From positions 1 to 62,145 of the forward strand of contig DASPMY010000028.1 of the NCBI GenBank assembly GCA_035626815.1: a DNA stretch of 62,145 nt. Reading direction: 5' to 3'. The notes beneath the pieces are model-generated. The model was not told the DNA's origin and did not search any database. It saw nothing but the letters and a program-made list of their open reading frames with translations. Position 1 is the first letter of the stretch. Each line of letters begins with the position of its first letter. Source of the stretch: Croceibacterium_A sp035626815. Its GTDB lineage: Bacteria; Pseudomonadota; Alphaproteobacteria; Sphingomonadales; Sphingomonadaceae. Below, piece by piece: positions 7,872 through 15,670 of the stretch. Both the position numbers and the translations under genes were made by a program.

Positions 7872-8074
7872 TGTAGCCTCCTTGCAATCATGCCCGGAGT
7901 CTATGCGTGGCCGCCCCCGCGGCTCCCGCCGGCGCGACGGACCGCGCGGGCCGCGGGACAAGGCGAGCGAGCGAAGGGAACCGGCGCCTTGCGCACAAAG
8001 GCCGCCTTGGCGCTTGACTTGGCGCGCGATTGGACGGAGCCTCGCGCCAGCAACGTTGAGGGGGGATTTTCACG

Positions 8075-8509
8075 ATGCGTGTTGTTTCGATGGCCGTCGC
8101 CGCCGGCGCGGCCCTGCTGGTCGCGGCGCCCGCCGCCGCCGACGAATGGTCCGACCAGGTCCGGCGCCTGATGGACGCCGCGGCCGAGAAGTTCGCCGAG
8201 AACGGCTACCACTACGGCGGCTACACCCACGAGGGCTCGCTCAACGACGACGGCAAGGACACGATGACCGTGCGCCTCGGCTCGGGCATGAACTCGATGC
8301 TGATCGCCGCCTGCGACACCGACTGCAGCGACGTCGACCTGATCCTCTACGATGCGAACGGCAACACCGTCGATTCCGACTTCGAGCTCGACGACTTCCC
8401 GATCGTCTCGACCACGCCCGGCCGCGACGGGGTCTACCGGCTCGAGGTGCAGATGGTCGCGTGCAGCGCCAATCCCTGCCGCTACGCGATCCAGCAGTTC
8501 GTCAAGTAG
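8075..8509 (+). CDS. Exported protein of unknown function, beta-sandwich-like
   Basis: 144 residues with a signal peptide (MRVVSMAVAAGAALLVAAPA, cleavage AAADE). The mature part has a helix (DQVRRLMDAAAEKFAENGYH) and then a beta-rich region with the pattern MNSMLIAACDTDCSDVDLIL YDANGN and YRLEVQMVACSANPCRYAIQ. It resembles pre-peptidase C-terminal type sandwich domains, with four cysteines that could form two disulphides in the periplasm. The gene is followed 10 bp later by another exported protein, so the two are probably one operon. Confidence 0.7.
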   Translation: MRVVSMAVAAGAALLVAAPAAADEWSDQVRRLMDAAAEKFAENGYHYGGYTHEGSLNDDGKDTMTVRLGSGMNSMLIAACDTDCSDVDLILYDANGNTVDSDFELDDFPIVSTTPGRDGVYRLEVQMVACSANPCRYAIQQFVK

Positions 8510-8519
8510 GCGCGTTGCG

Positions 8520-9275
8520 GTGACGCGCGCCGCCGCCGCGGCTCTGGCGGCGGCCGTCGCGGCGCTGCCCGCCGCGGCGCAGGCGTGCTCGGTCGCCGCC
8601 GACTACCGCGTGCCGGGCAACCTCGAGCTGGCGCGCGCGGCCGAGACGATCGTCGTCGCGCGGGTGATCGGCGGCGCCACCGATCGGCAGGGCGACGCGT
8701 ACGCCAGCACGATCACCGTCCGCCCGCTGGCGACGATCAAGGGGGCGCCGCCGCAGGGCGACATCGCGCTCCAGGGCATGACCCTGGCCGAGGGGGCGGC
8801 GGCCGGCCTCGGCGGGCTCAGCAACCCGTACGAGTTCGCCCGGCCGCATCCGCTCGGCCTGATCGGCGGCTGCATCCGCTACGTGTTCCCGCGCGGCACG
8901 ACCGCGCTGTTCTTCCTGCGCACCGGCCACGAGGGGATGTGGGCCGCGGCCGGCGAGCCGTTCAGCCGCTGGGCCGAGGACGTGCCCGACGAGAACGCGC
9001 CGTGGGTCGCGTTGACCCGGCTCTACGTCCGCGCCGCCGAGCTTGCGCCGGCCGAGCGCACCGCGCTGCTCGAAGCCGAGCGCGCGGCGCTGCTGGCGCG
9101 GCTCGACGAGCCGGTCGCGCAACTGATGGCCGCCGACATCGCCCGCCAGCTCGGCGAGTCCGGCGAGGCCGCGGCCGCAGCGCCGGCCGAAGACCCGTTC
9201 ATCGAGCGGTCCGACAGCGCCGTCGACGCGGCGCTGAGGGCGATGCAGCAGGCGGCGGAGGAGGGAGCGGACTGA
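8520..9275 (+). CDS. Exported protein of unknown function
   Basis: 251 residues from GTG 8520, chosen because it opens a signal peptide (VTRAAAAALAAAVAALPAAA, cleavage near AQACS) right after the previous stop. The mature part contains VARVIGGATD, TITVRPLATIKGAPP and GGCIRYVFPRGTTALFF, a pattern seen in secreted proteins that follow metalloprotease-inhibitor-like folds, but I cannot name the family. The C-terminal third is Ala/Glu-rich helix. Longer upstream frames run inside the preceding gene and are rejected. Confidence 0.65.
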   Translation: MTRAAAAALAAAVAALPAAAQACSVAADYRVPGNLELARAAETIVVARVIGGATDRQGDAYASTITVRPLATIKGAPPQGDIALQGMTLAEGAAAGLGGLSNPYEFARPHPLGLIGGCIRYVFPRGTTALFFLRTGHEGMWAAAGEPFSRWAEDVPDENAPWVALTRLYVRAAELAPAERTALLEAERAALLARLDEPVAQLMAADIARQLGESGEAAAAAPAEDPFIERSDSAVDAALRAMQQAAEEGAD

Positions 9276-9295
9276 CCGCGGGCGCTACGCCCGGC

Positions 9296-10048
9296 TCACA
9301 CGCTCTCCTGGTAGGGCTGGAACTCGCACCCGGCGAGGTCGGTCAGCAGGTACAGCACCTCGCGGCTGTCGGCGCCGGCCTCGCCGTAGAAGAACCCACC
9401 CTTGTAGGAACCGTACTGCTCAACCTCGTTGGGCCCGAGCACGCGCGGCAGGCCGTACTTGACGTAGCTCGTGCCGCGGACGCTGACCGTGTCGTTGTTG
9501 ATGTACCACGGCAGCGAGCGCGCTCCGCTGTGCCCCGCGGCGGGCGACGGGACGCACGTGGCGGTGGCAGCGGCCGCCGCGCGGAAGCCGATGTGCTTCT
9601 CGAAGTTCGACAGCGTGCTTTCCCAGAACTCGATGTTGTCGATGAACAGCAGCGGCGAGAGGCCGCCGTCGTCGAGGTCGACGTCCATCTCTATGATCGG
9701 GTCGTCCTCGTCGTCGAGGTAGGCGCGGCCGAAGCGGTTGTTGCGGTTCCACTCGTTGATCGTCTCGAGCCCCGGCGAGGTGGTGAAGTCATAGCCCGAA
9801 TGGAATTGCACCGTCGCGCATTCCGCGTGGTCGGTGCAGTTGTAGAAGAATATCTGGAACGTCGTGCCGCCGACGCCGCTGGTGATCATCGGGTCGCCGA
9901 CCTGGTCGGTGCCGAGCTTGGCGGCGTAGCCGCCGTCCTGCAGCGCGCGGACCACGCTCCCCGGGTCCTGCGCCCGGACCATCTGCGCTTGCGCGGGAAC
10001 AGCCCAGGCCGCCGCGATGGCGGCGAGCGCCAGCCAGTTCGATTTCAT
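9296..10048 (-). CDS. Exported YbjN-domain protein with C-terminal extension
   Basis: 250 residues. After a signal peptide (MKSNWLALAAIAAAWAVPAQ, AQA) residues ~25-150 match the YbjN/sensory transduction regulator domain: VVRALQDGGYAAKLGTD, TTFQIFFYNCTDHAECATVQ, INEWNRNNRFGRAYLDDEDD. The normal family ends near there. Here about 95 further residues follow (ATCVPSP, WYINNDTVSVRGTSYVKYGL, GGFFYGEAGADSREVLYLLT) with no family I can name. Confidence 0.75.
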   Translation of the reverse strand: MKSNWLALAAIAAAWAVPAQAQMVRAQDPGSVVRALQDGGYAAKLGTDQVGDPMITSGVGGTTFQIFFYNCTDHAECATVQFHSGYDFTTSPGLETINEWNRNNRFGRAYLDDEDDPIIEMDVDLDDGGLSPLLFIDNIEFWESTLSNFEKHIGFRAAAAATATCVPSPAAGHSGARSLPWYINNDTVSVRGTSYVKYGLPRVLGPNEVEQYGSYKGGFFYGEAGADSREVLYLLTDLAGCEFQPYQESV

Positions 10049-10146
10049 GCTTCAGCCCCCCTCTGTCGTGGCGAAAGACTGTCGCGCCGGCCGCGGCGTG
10101 TCAATCGCGGCCATGGCCGAAGCGCGGTTTCGGGCGTTTCGGCTTC

Positions 10147-10383
10147 ATGCCCTCCACGGTCATCCGCCGCTTTGCCTACGATCGCGCGACCGAGGCGCTC
10201 GACGTCGAGTTCGTCAGCGGGCGGCGCTATCGCTACCGGGGGGTGCCCGAACAGCTGGCGCAACGGTTCCGCGAGGCGTTCGCCAAGGGCCGCTTCTTCA
10301 ACGCCCACATCCGTCGGTTCGACTGCGAGCCGTTGGCCGAGGACGCGGCGAGCCCGCTGGCCGAGGCGCCGGCGCACACTTGA
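10147..10383 (+). CDS. KTSC domain protein
   Basis: 78 residues, starting MPSTVIRRFAYDRATEALDV. It matches the short KTSC domain: an initial beta hairpin, the FVSGRRYRYRGVPEQ turn, and the AKGRFFNAHIR end corresponding to the S-x-G-x-[FY]-x-N-x-x-[IV] motif. The domain accompanies lysyl-tRNA synthetase in some proteins; stand-alone members have no assigned role. It runs into a zinc-ribbon gene 52 bp downstream. Confidence 0.8.
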   Translation: MPSTVIRRFAYDRATEALDVEFVSGRRYRYRGVPEQLAQRFREAFAKGRFFNAHIRRFDCEPLAEDAASPLAEAPAHT

Positions 10384-10435
10384 TCGCGCGGCGCCCGCGC
10401 CCATCTCGAAGGACGACCACAGGAGAGAACGCCCG

Positions 10436-10786
10436 ATGCGCACGCAAGACGAAGTCGCCGCCATGCAATGCCCGGTCTGCCGCGTCCCGCTCGCGATGAG
10501 CGATCGCCAGGGCATCGAGATCGACTATTGCCCGCAGTGCCGCGGCGTGTGGCTCGACCGCGGCGAGCTCGACAAGATCATCGAGCGGAGCGCGCCCGCG
10601 CCGGCTGCCGCATCGCCTCAGGCGGGCCCGCGCGCCGAACCCGCGCCGCCGCTCCATGCCGGCGGCGGGCAGAGCCCGTGGGCGGCCGACGGCTATACCC
10701 ACGGCGGATACGGCCACGGCGGCCACGGCTATGCCGGCAAGCCCTACAAGAAGCGCAAGAGCTGGCTCGAGGACATCTTCGACTGA
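10436..10786 (+). CDS. TFIIB-type zinc-ribbon protein
   Basis: 116 residues from ATG 10436 (GGAGAG 13 bases upstream). Two CxxC pairs (CPVC at 12-15, CPQC at 32-35) followed by RGVWLDRGELDKI form the zf-TFIIB/YjdI-like pattern. The linker is Ala/Pro-rich and ends with a Gly/His/Tyr-rich stretch (GGYGHGGHGYAGKPY), then KKRKSWLEDIFD, the tail common to this family. Role unknown. Confidence 0.8.
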   Translation: MRTQDEVAAMQCPVCRVPLAMSDRQGIEIDYCPQCRGVWLDRGELDKIIERSAPAPAAASPQAGPRAEPAPPLHAGGGQSPWAADGYTHGGYGHGGHGYAGKPYKKRKSWLEDIFD

Positions 10787-10819
10787 CGGCACGCGCCACG
10801 TAACGGAAGGACGACCCGC

Positions 10820-10969
10820 ATGACCGAGACGACCATCGCCGACCGCGAGCGCGAGCTCGCCAGCCTGCTACGGCAAATCGCCGACCATCCCGAGCGGGCG
10901 TGGCCCGCCGAGCGCGCGCGCGTGGCCGTGCTGCAGCGGATGCTGGCGGCCGAGCAGGCGGCGGCCTGA
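10820..10969 (+). CDS. Short conserved-looking helical protein
   Basis: 49 codons from ATG 10820, with GGAAGG 11 bases upstream and only 33 bp after the zinc-ribbon stop. The product (MTETTIADRERELASLLRQI, then ERAWPAERARVAVLQRML) is a plain amphipathic helix pair. Good ribosome site and codon use support it as a gene; function unknown. Confidence 0.55.
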   Translation: MTETTIADRERELASLLRQIADHPERAWPAERARVAVLQRMLAAEQAAA

Positions 10970-10988
10970 GGCCGCGGGGCGCGGGCGT

Positions 10989-11135
10989 TCAGCCGCGCGG
11001 TTCGTCGCGGCGGTCGCGGCCTGAGCGGCGCTCGGCGGCGCGGCGCTCCGAGCCCGGGAAGGGCACGGCGGCCTGGCGCCGGTCACCGCCGCGGCGGTCG
11101 CTGTTGCGCGGCTTGCGTTCGGAGGTGCTGGTCAT
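10989..11135 (-). CDS. Short Arg-rich protein with RRxGxDRR repeats
   Basis: 48 residues on the minus strand from ATG (11133-11135) with AGGAAGAGG immediately upstream. The product MTSTSERKPRNSDRRGGDRR, later RRAAERRSGRDRRDEP, carries the repeated RRSGxDRR motif known from very short sphingomonad proteins of unknown role. It is convergent with the gene at 10820-10969. Confidence 0.5.
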   Translation of the reverse strand: MTSTSERKPRNSDRRGGDRRQAAVPFPGSERRAAERRSGRDRRDEPRG

Positions 11136-11185
11136 GCCTCTTCCTCACTTTCGAGGACAGGATCATCGCACGGCCCGGTTGTGAT

Positions 11186-11207
11186 AGGGTTAACGCGCGT
11201 TAGCCCT
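11186..11207. promoter_or_regulatory. Dyad with TAACG-CG-CGTTA core
   Basis: A 12-bp perfect palindrome TAACGCGCGTTA (11191-11202) is extended by AGGG and CCCT arms around one mismatch. It lies 7 bp beyond the end of the minus-strand NTF2-like gene and about 50 bp upstream of the short Arg-rich gene. It could be a hairpin ending the former or an operator for the latter; no T-run follows in either direction. Confidence 0.4.
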
Positions 11208-11214
11208 GTCGCGC

Positions 11215-11646
11215 TCACAGTTCGGGCGGGTCGACCAGGCCGAGAGCACGGGCGGTGCCGTAGGAATCGTAGACCTCGAGGAAATCGACCGCGAGGCCGT
11301 CGCGCACCGTCCACACGTCGATCTTGGGGCCTTGGACGACCCGCAGCGTCTTGAGGTTGCGCCACGCGGCCCAGCCGATCCACACCACCTTGTCGTCGCG
11401 GGCGACGAACGCGTCGGTGCGCGCGTCGACCATCTCCCAGGCCTCGGCGATGGCGGTGAAATAGGCGAGCGCGGCCGCCTTGCCGATGAACGGACCGCGC
11501 ATCTCCTCGTCGATCGACGAGGCCTCGAGCACCGAGTGCAGCTCGATGTCATCAGCGTAGAGCGCGAAGAACCGGTCGGGCGTGCGTCCGCGGCTGGCAT
11601 GCCATGCGTCGTAGGCGGCGGCGAGCCGAGCCTCGAACTGTTCCAT
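11215..11646 (-). CDS. NTF2-like (SnoaL-type) protein
   Basis: 143 residues from ATG (11644-11646). Pattern of the cone-shaped NTF2 fold: N-terminal helix (LAAAYDAWHASRGRTPDRFF), ALYADDIELHSVLEA, IGKAAALAYFTAIAEAWEMV, then strands VWIGWAAWRNLKTLRVVQ and FLEVYDSYGTA. A longer frame upstream exists but overlaps the argB promoter and start. Enzymatic or binding role unknown. Confidence 0.7.
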   Translation of the reverse strand: MEQFEARLAAAYDAWHASRGRTPDRFFALYADDIELHSVLEASSIDEEMRGPFIGKAAALAYFTAIAEAWEMVDARTDAFVARDDKVVWIGWAAWRNLKTLRVVQGPKIDVWTVRDGLAVDFLEVYDSYGTARALGLVDPPEL

Positions 11647-11812
11647 AACCCGGCACTCGCTTTCTGTTGTCGTGCCAAGACCCGGTTGTCCGGGTAGCAT
11701 ATCCGGGTTAACCACGCGAGCGGAGCGCGCGGAATCGTTCCGTATCGGGACACCGGGCCACCGCGAAGCAGGCCATTGCCGCTGGTCGGCCCGCGCCCTA
11801 TGCAGCGGGCCC

Positions 11813-12712
11813 ATGACCGCCTCCGAAGACCCGCAGATGCTCGCCAAGGCGGAGACGCTGATCGAGGCGCTGCCCTATTTCCAGCGTTACGCCGGGCGCA
11901 GCTTCGTGGTGAAGTACGGCGGCCACGCGATGGGCGATCCCGAGGCCGCGCGCGACTTCGCCGAGGACATCGTGCTGCTCAAGGCGGTCGGCATCGACCC
12001 GGTGGTGGTCCACGGCGGCGGGCCGCAGATCGGCGCGATGCTGCGCAAGCTGGGGGTGGAATCGCGCTTCGTCGACGGGCTCAGGGTGACCGACAAGGAA
12101 ACCGCCGAGATCGCCGAGATGGTCCTGTCGGGGGCGATCAACAAGGAGCTGGTCGGGTGGATCGCCCAGGCCGGCGGCAAGGCGATCGGCATCTCGGGCA
12201 AGGATGGCGGGCTGGTCACCGCGACCAAGGTCACCCGCACGACCAAGGATCCCGACAGCCAGATCGAGCAGGCGGTCGATCTCGGCTTCGTCGGCGAGCC
12301 GGCGGAAGTCGACACGACCATCCTCGACACCGCGTGCAAGGCCGGGATGATCCCGATCGTCGCCCCGATCGCGGCCGACCGTGACGGCCAGACCTACAAC
12401 ATCAACGCCGACACGATGGCCGGCGCGATCGCCGCCGCGCTCGGCGCCGCGCGGCTGTTCCTGCTGACCGACGTGTCCGGGGTGCTCGACCGCCAGGGTG
12501 CGCTGCTGACCGACCTGACCCCGGCCGACATCGCCCGGCTGAAGGACGACGGCACGATCAGCGGCGGGATGATCCCCAAGCTCGAGACCTGCGTGAAGGC
12601 GGTCGAGGCCGGCTGCGAGGCGGCGGTCGTCCTCGACGGGCGGGTGGGCCACGCGATGCTGCTCGAGTTCTTCACCAGCCGCGGCGCGGGCACGCTGGTC
12701 AAGGCCGGGTGA
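11813..12712 (+). CDS. argB: Acetylglutamate kinase
   Basis: 299 residues, second step of arginine synthesis: phosphorylates N-acetylglutamate with ATP in the cytoplasm. Amino-acid kinase fold with VVKYGGHAM near residue 33, VVVHGGGPQIG, the substrate-binding segment RVTDKETAEIAEMVLSG, INADTMAGAIAAALGAARL and GGMIPKLETCVKAVEAG (ATP site). Start ATG 11813 (MTASEDPQM) gives the normal length. The stop overlaps the GTG of the next gene, so a downstream operon is likely. Confidence 0.95.
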   Translation: MTASEDPQMLAKAETLIEALPYFQRYAGRSFVVKYGGHAMGDPEAARDFAEDIVLLKAVGIDPVVVHGGGPQIGAMLRKLGVESRFVDGLRVTDKETAEIAEMVLSGAINKELVGWIAQAGGKAIGISGKDGGLVTATKVTRTTKDPDSQIEQAVDLGFVGEPAEVDTTILDTACKAGMIPIVAPIAADRDGQTYNINADTMAGAIAAALGAARLFLLTDVSGVLDRQGALLTDLTPADIARLKDDGTISGGMIPKLETCVKAVEAGCEAAVVLDGRVGHAMLLEFFTSRGAGTLVKAG

Positions 12713-13236
12713 AAGGCCCGGGGAACGCGCTGGCGATGGCGGTGATCGCGCTGCTGGCCGGCTGCGACGGCGGCGACCAAGCGCCGACCGCGGCCACCGG
12801 GCCCGCGGCGCCGCTCGGCGAAGCGCCGCTGCCGCCGCAAGCTGCCGAGTTCCCGGCGCTGGCGAGCCGCGACTGCGCCGAAGTCGTGCGGTTCTACGTC
12901 GAGGCGCTCGGCGCGCGCGAGTTCGCCCGCGCGGCGTTGGCGTGGGATGACCCGGTGATCGACGGCGCGCGGCTCGAGGCGGTGTTCGGCGGCTACCAGG
13001 TCCCCCGGGTCGCGTGGCGCGAGCCGGCGGTCGAAGGCGCGGCGGGCTCGCTCTACTGCACGGTCGCGGGCACGCTGAGCGATGCCGCCGATCCCGCCAA
13101 GGCCCCGGTCGACGGCACGGTGACCTTGCGCCGCGCCAACGACGTGCCCGGCGCCACGCCCGACCAGCTGCGCTGGACCTTGCGCTCGAGCACGTTCGTC
13201 GAGCCGATCGAGCGGTCGAGCCGGGGCGAGCCTTGA
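12709..13236 (+). CDS. Predicted lipoprotein, unknown function
   Basis: 175 residues from GTG 12709, overlapping the argB stop by four bases. A short signal peptide ends in the lipobox LLAGC (Cys about residue 19). The mature protein (CAEVVRFYVEALGAREFARA, GSLYCTVAGTLSD) has two possibly paired Cys and no recognisable domain. Translational coupling to argB is likely. Confidence 0.7.
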   Translation: MKGPGNALAMAVIALLAGCDGGDQAPTAATGPAAPLGEAPLPPQAAEFPALASRDCAEVVRFYVEALGAREFARAALAWDDPVIDGARLEAVFGGYQVPRVAWREPAVEGAAGSLYCTVAGTLSDAADPAKAPVDGTVTLRRANDVPGATPDQLRWTLRSSTFVEPIERSSRGEP

Positions 13237-13292
13237 TGCCGCCCCTGCCGCTGGGCTAGTCACCGTCGACCCAACAGGAGGCCAGCGCACCC

Positions 13293-13589
13293 GTGTTCTT
13301 CTTCACCCTCTCGCAGATCGTCGGCTACCTGATCTCGATCATCATCGTGCTGGTGATCGTCCAGTTCGTGCTCAGCCTGCTGGTCGCGTTCAACGTCGTC
13401 AGCATGCACAACCAGTGGGTCGGGGCGATCTGGCGCTCGATCAACGCGCTGCTCGAGCCGATCCTGCGGCCGATCCGCCGGCTGATGCCCGACACCGGGG
13501 CGATCGACTTCTCGCCGCTGATCCTCATCGTGCTGCTCAACATCGTCAACATCATCTTCCGCAACCTCGCCTACAGCACGCTGGCATGA
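13293..13589 (+). CDS. YggT family membrane protein
   Basis: 98 residues from GTG 13293 with AGGAGG 15 bases upstream. Two hydrophobic segments (IVGYLISIIIVLVIVQFVLS and FSPLILIVLLNIVNIIFRNL) flank the conserved cytoplasmic loop with EPILRPIRRLMPD, the YggT signature. The family is linked to osmotic tolerance and cell-division-associated membrane functions. Confidence 0.9.
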   Translation: MFFFTLSQIVGYLISIIIVLVIVQFVLSLLVAFNVVSMHNQWVGAIWRSINALLEPILRPIRRLMPDTGAIDFSPLILIVLLNIVNIIFRNLAYSTLA

Positions 13590-14281
13590 GCGGGCGGGGG
13601 GGCTTCCGAGGCGCGCTGGCCGCCGCGGCGCTGGTCGCGCTGGCCGGCTGCGCGGCTGGGCCGGGCCTGCGCGACCGCGACCGTGACCGCGTCGAGCGGC
13701 GCGCCGAGCCGAGCGCGGTCGTCGCCGCCGAGCTCGCCTTCGCCCGCGCGGCGCAGGAAAAGGGCCAGTGGACCGCCTTCGCCGAGTTCGCCGACGACGA
13801 CGCGGTGATGTTCGTGCCGCAGCCGGTCAGGGCCAAGGACTGGCTCAGGCAGCAGACCAACCCGGCCGAGGCGGTCCGCTGGCAGCCGCACCAGGTGTGG
13901 TCGAGCTGCGACGGCTCGCTGGCGGTGACCAAGGGCGCGTGGCAGCGGCCCAACGGCACCGTCGGCTACTTCACCACCGTATGGCAGCGTCAGCGCAACG
14001 GCGACTACAAGTGGGTGATGGACCAGGGCGACGTGCTGGCCCAGCCGCTGCCCGAGCCGGAGATGATCGGCGCCACGCGGGCCGACTGCGGCGGCGAGGT
14101 CGCGCCGGTCGTCATGTCCGGCCGGGACGGCAACATCCGCACCGAAGGGCGCTCTGAAGACGGGACGCTGTACTGGACGGTCACCGCCCGGCCCGACGGG
14201 AGCCGCAGCGTGATGGTCAAGCTGTGGCGGAACGGCGCGATGGAGAACGTGCTGAGCGAGACGGTCGCTGCCGGCGGCTGA
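13586..14281 (+). CDS. Predicted lipoprotein with NTF2-like domain
   Basis: 231 residues from ATG 13586, overlapping the yggT stop (ATGA). Lipobox LAGC near residue 19. Residues ~38-135 show an NTF2/DUF4440-type pattern: AELAFARAAQEKGQWTAFAE, DDAVMFVPQPVRAKDWLRQQ, then strands ending VWQRQRNGDYKWVMDQGD. The remaining ~90 residues are beta-rich and include RTEGRSEDGTLYWTVTARPD. Likely periplasmic and anchored in a membrane leaflet; function unknown. Confidence 0.7.
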   Translation: MSGRGGFRGALAAAALVALAGCAAGPGLRDRDRDRVERRAEPSAVVAAELAFARAAQEKGQWTAFAEFADDDAVMFVPQPVRAKDWLRQQTNPAEAVRWQPHQVWSSCDGSLAVTKGAWQRPNGTVGYFTTVWQRQRNGDYKWVMDQGDVLAQPLPEPEMIGATRADCGGEVAPVVMSGRDGNIRTEGRSEDGTLYWTVTARPDGSRSVMVKLWRNGAMENVLSETVAAGG

Positions 14282-14282
14282 C

Positions 14283-14906
14283 GTGCTCGAGCTGTTCCTC
14301 TCCGCCTTCGTCACCCTGTTCGTGGTCATCGACCCGCCGGGGTGCGCGCCGATCTACGCCGGGCTGACCACCGGCGCGAGCCCGGCGCAGAAGCGCGCGA
14401 TGGCGCTCCGCGCCTGCCTCGTCGCCGGCGCCATCCTGCTGATCTTCGCGCTGTTCGGCGAGCAGCTGCTGGCCGCGCTCCACATCGAGCTCGAGGCGTT
14501 CCGCGCCGCCGGCGGGATCATGCTGTTCCTGATCGCGCTCGACATGGTGTTCGAGAAGCGCACCCAGCGGCGCGAGGCGCGCGCCGAGAAAATCCGGGAG
14601 ACGCCCGAGATCGAGGACGTCTCGGTGTTCCCGATGGCGATGCCGATGATGGCCGGGCCGGGCGCGATCGCCTCGGTCATGCTGCTCGCCGGCGCGGCCG
14701 ACGGGATCGACGAGGCACTGGTGGTGCTGTCCGCGCTGCTCGCGGTGCTGGGGCTGACGCTGCTCGCCTTGCTCGCCGCCGGCCCGCTGATGAAGCTGGT
14801 CGGCGCGCGGGTCGAGGCCGTCATCACCCGCCTGCTCGGCGTGCTTCTCGCCGCGCTCGCCGCGCAGTACGTGATCGACGGGGTGCGCGGCAGCTTCGGG
14901 CTGTAA
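14283..14906 (+). CDS. MarC family integral membrane protein
   Basis: 207 residues from GTG 14283, one base after the preceding stop. Six membrane segments with the MarC signatures: FVTLFVVIDPPGCAPIY in the first helix, ACLVAGAILLIFALFGEQLL, GGIMLFLIALDMVF and FPMAMPMMAGPGAIASVMLL. Family function is unresolved (an early link to multiple antibiotic resistance was not upheld). Last gene of the argB-yggT run. Confidence 0.9.
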   Translation: MLELFLSAFVTLFVVIDPPGCAPIYAGLTTGASPAQKRAMALRACLVAGAILLIFALFGEQLLAALHIELEAFRAAGGIMLFLIALDMVFEKRTQRREARAEKIRETPEIEDVSVFPMAMPMMAGPGAIASVMLLAGAADGIDEALVVLSALLAVLGLTLLALLAAGPLMKLVGARVEAVITRLLGVLLAALAAQYVIDGVRGSFGL

Positions 14907-15051
14907 GTTCCTCCCCGGGCACGGGGAGGGGGACCACCCGAAGGGTGGTGGAGGGGCACCCTCGGCCAGTGCCGGCCCTCGACGTCGGGATACGCGGCAC
15001 GTGCCCCTCCACCATGCTTTGCATGGTCCCCCTCCCCCGTCGGGGGAGGAA
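14907..15051. repeat. REP-like inverted repeat, G-rich family (copy 1)
   Basis: Fills the gap between marC and the convergent Lon-N gene. The outer arms GTTCCTCCCC and GGGGGAGGAAC pair, and each half also folds on itself (GGGACCACCCGAAGGGTGGT and CACCATGCTTTGCATGGT types). A close relative occupies 59743-59888. It could end both convergent transcripts. Confidence 0.8.
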
Positions 15052-15666
15052 CTACTGCAGCGTCACCCGGCTTTCGTCGGGATCGCTCATGCCGAAGAAC
15101 TGCATCAGCTGGACCAGCAGCTCGCACCGCGCGCGCAAGTCGGCGGCCTCGAGCAGCGCCTGCTTGGCGGCGGCGTCGAACGGGGCGATCTGGCTGACCC
15201 CGTTGATCAGCGTCATGTCGTCGAGCCGCTCGACCGAATCCCAGTCGACGCTGTAGCCCTGACGGTCGGCAAATCGGCGCGCCTCGTGCTCGAAGCCGGC
15301 CCGCTCGGCGCTGCTCAGCACTTCGTCGCCCGGCTCGGGCAGCAGCTCGGCCTCGACCTGGCGGTACGGCGTGTCGACCGACAGCTCGCGCAGCACGCGG
15401 AACCGCGCCTCGCCCTCGAGCACGATGTTGTAGCGCCCGTCCTCGAACGCCTGGACCTCGCCGATCTTGCCGACGCACCCGACCGCGAACAGCGGCGCGT
15501 CCTCCTCGGCCAGTTGCGGCTGGATCATCGCGATCCGCCGGTCGCGGGCCAGCGCCGCGCCGACCAGCGCACGATAGCACGGCTCGAAGATGTGCAGCGG
15601 CAGGTTGAGCCCGGGGAACAGGACCGCGCCCGACAGCGGGAAGATCGCCAGGCGGGTGGCCGCCAT
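15052..15666 (-). CDS. Lon N-terminal (LON substrate-binding) domain protein
   Basis: 204 residues made almost wholly of the LON substrate-recognition domain found at the N-terminus of Lon protease, without ATPase or protease parts. Pattern: LAIFPLSGAVLFPGLNLPLH, IFEPCYRALV, VGCVGKIGEVQAFEDGRYNI, GEARFRVLRE. The gene follows the thioredoxin/TPR gene by 4 bp, so the two form an operon, a pairing common in alphaproteobacteria. Confidence 0.85.
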   Translation of the reverse strand: MAATRLAIFPLSGAVLFPGLNLPLHIFEPCYRALVGAALARDRRIAMIQPQLAEEDAPLFAVGCVGKIGEVQAFEDGRYNIVLEGEARFRVLRELSVDTPYRQVEAELLPEPGDEVLSSAERAGFEHEARRFADRQGYSVDWDSVERLDDMTLINGVSQIAPFDAAAKQALLEAADLRARCELLVQLMQFFGMSDPDESRVTLQ

Positions 15667-15670
15667 CCGC

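Noticed and set aside
14907..15051. CRISPR-like repeat array
   Set aside because: Only inverted arms and no regularly spaced direct repeats with unique spacers; it is a REP-type element.
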